A DNA stretch of 64,000 nt from Agrocybe praecox. Its lineage: Eukaryota; Basidiomycota; Agaricomycetes; Agaricales; Agrocybaceae. The translations under genes and the position numbers were made by a program. Positions 63,885 to 64,000 of the stretch are shown here, in pieces. The stretch covers positions 3,366,443 through 3,430,442 of the forward strand of contig OZ024843.1 of NCBI GenBank assembly GCA_964017145.1, written 5' to 3'. Numbering within the stretch: the stretch's first letter is position 1; every line of letters begins with the position of its first letter. The notes under the pieces were generated by a model. The model saw only the letters and a program-made list of their open reading frames with translations. It did not search any database and had not been told where the DNA came from.

Positions 63885-64000
63885 TAAACCACGTGAAGAT
63901 TGATCAAGCCCTGACATAAGACAACGGTCAACAGTAATCATCTGTAATCTCGATATCTTTTCCGTTTTCATCCTTATTCTTCTCGATCTTGAAGCAAGCA
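63885..64000. other. Window end, no feature seen
   Basis: The last 116 bases hold no recognisable gene. Confidence 0.4.

Overview
The window is nuclear DNA of a filamentous basidiomycete, most likely an Agaricomycete. Almost every gene is cut by short introns (about 50-65 bases, GT...AG), and the protein set is typically fungal: a 3-keto-sterol reductase, an S10 carboxypeptidase, a secreted ferritin-like protein, and a truncated Plavaka-like transposon protein. No cellulase, mating-type or secondary-metabolite cluster that would narrow the taxon was seen. All gene models were spliced by eye, so exon borders are best guesses unless stated.

Layout. 0-5 kb: a divergent histone H3 variant (-) head-to-head with a KDM3-like JmjC histone demethylase (+). 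4.9-8.3 kb: gene-free, with a decayed direct repeat. 8.3-12.4 kb: a 1,315-residue dehydrogenase-fold (MDR) protein with long disordered regions. 14.7-18.0 kb: nuclear cap-binding protein CBP80 (NCBP1), followed by two intron-containing tRNA-Arg(ACG) genes (-). 20.9-24.7 kb: ERG27 and NOP58 (-). 25.2-25.9 kb: transposon-derived fragment. 26.4-31.0 kb: two secreted proteins (serine carboxypeptidase, ferritin-like). 32.4-36.1 kb: transcription elongation factor EAF and a BAHD-like acyltransferase (-). 38.1-41.1 kb: glucosidase II beta subunit (-), divergent from ribosomal protein eS25 (+). 41.6-43.8 kb: FGGY carbohydrate kinase. 45 kb: a third tRNA-Arg(ACG) and a decayed copy of the 5' end of the JmjC gene. 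45.9-52.7 kb: ribosomal protein uL2 (-), divergent from a very Q/M/G-rich SS18-like coactivator (+). 53.3-55.3 kb: SH3-domain protein. 56.4-59.8 kb: an NCBP3-like protein (-), divergent from KRR1 (+). 60.8-62.4 kb: multi-pass membrane protein (-). 63.35-63.88 kb: a MITE-like element with perfect 20-bp terminal inverted repeats.

The genes are mostly housekeeping and form no dedicated cluster, but several themes recur: chromatin and transcription (H3 variant, JmjC, EAF, SS18-like), mRNA cap binding (NCBP1 and NCBP3-like), and ribosome production (NOP58, KRR1, uL2, eS25, tRNA-Arg). I did not find a clear new multi-gene system. The most unusual items are a possible 1-nucleotide exon in KRR1, the H3 variant with an H3-like tip but a diverged tail, the MDR protein interrupted by disordered segments, and three tRNA-Arg paralogues whose introns differ in length.
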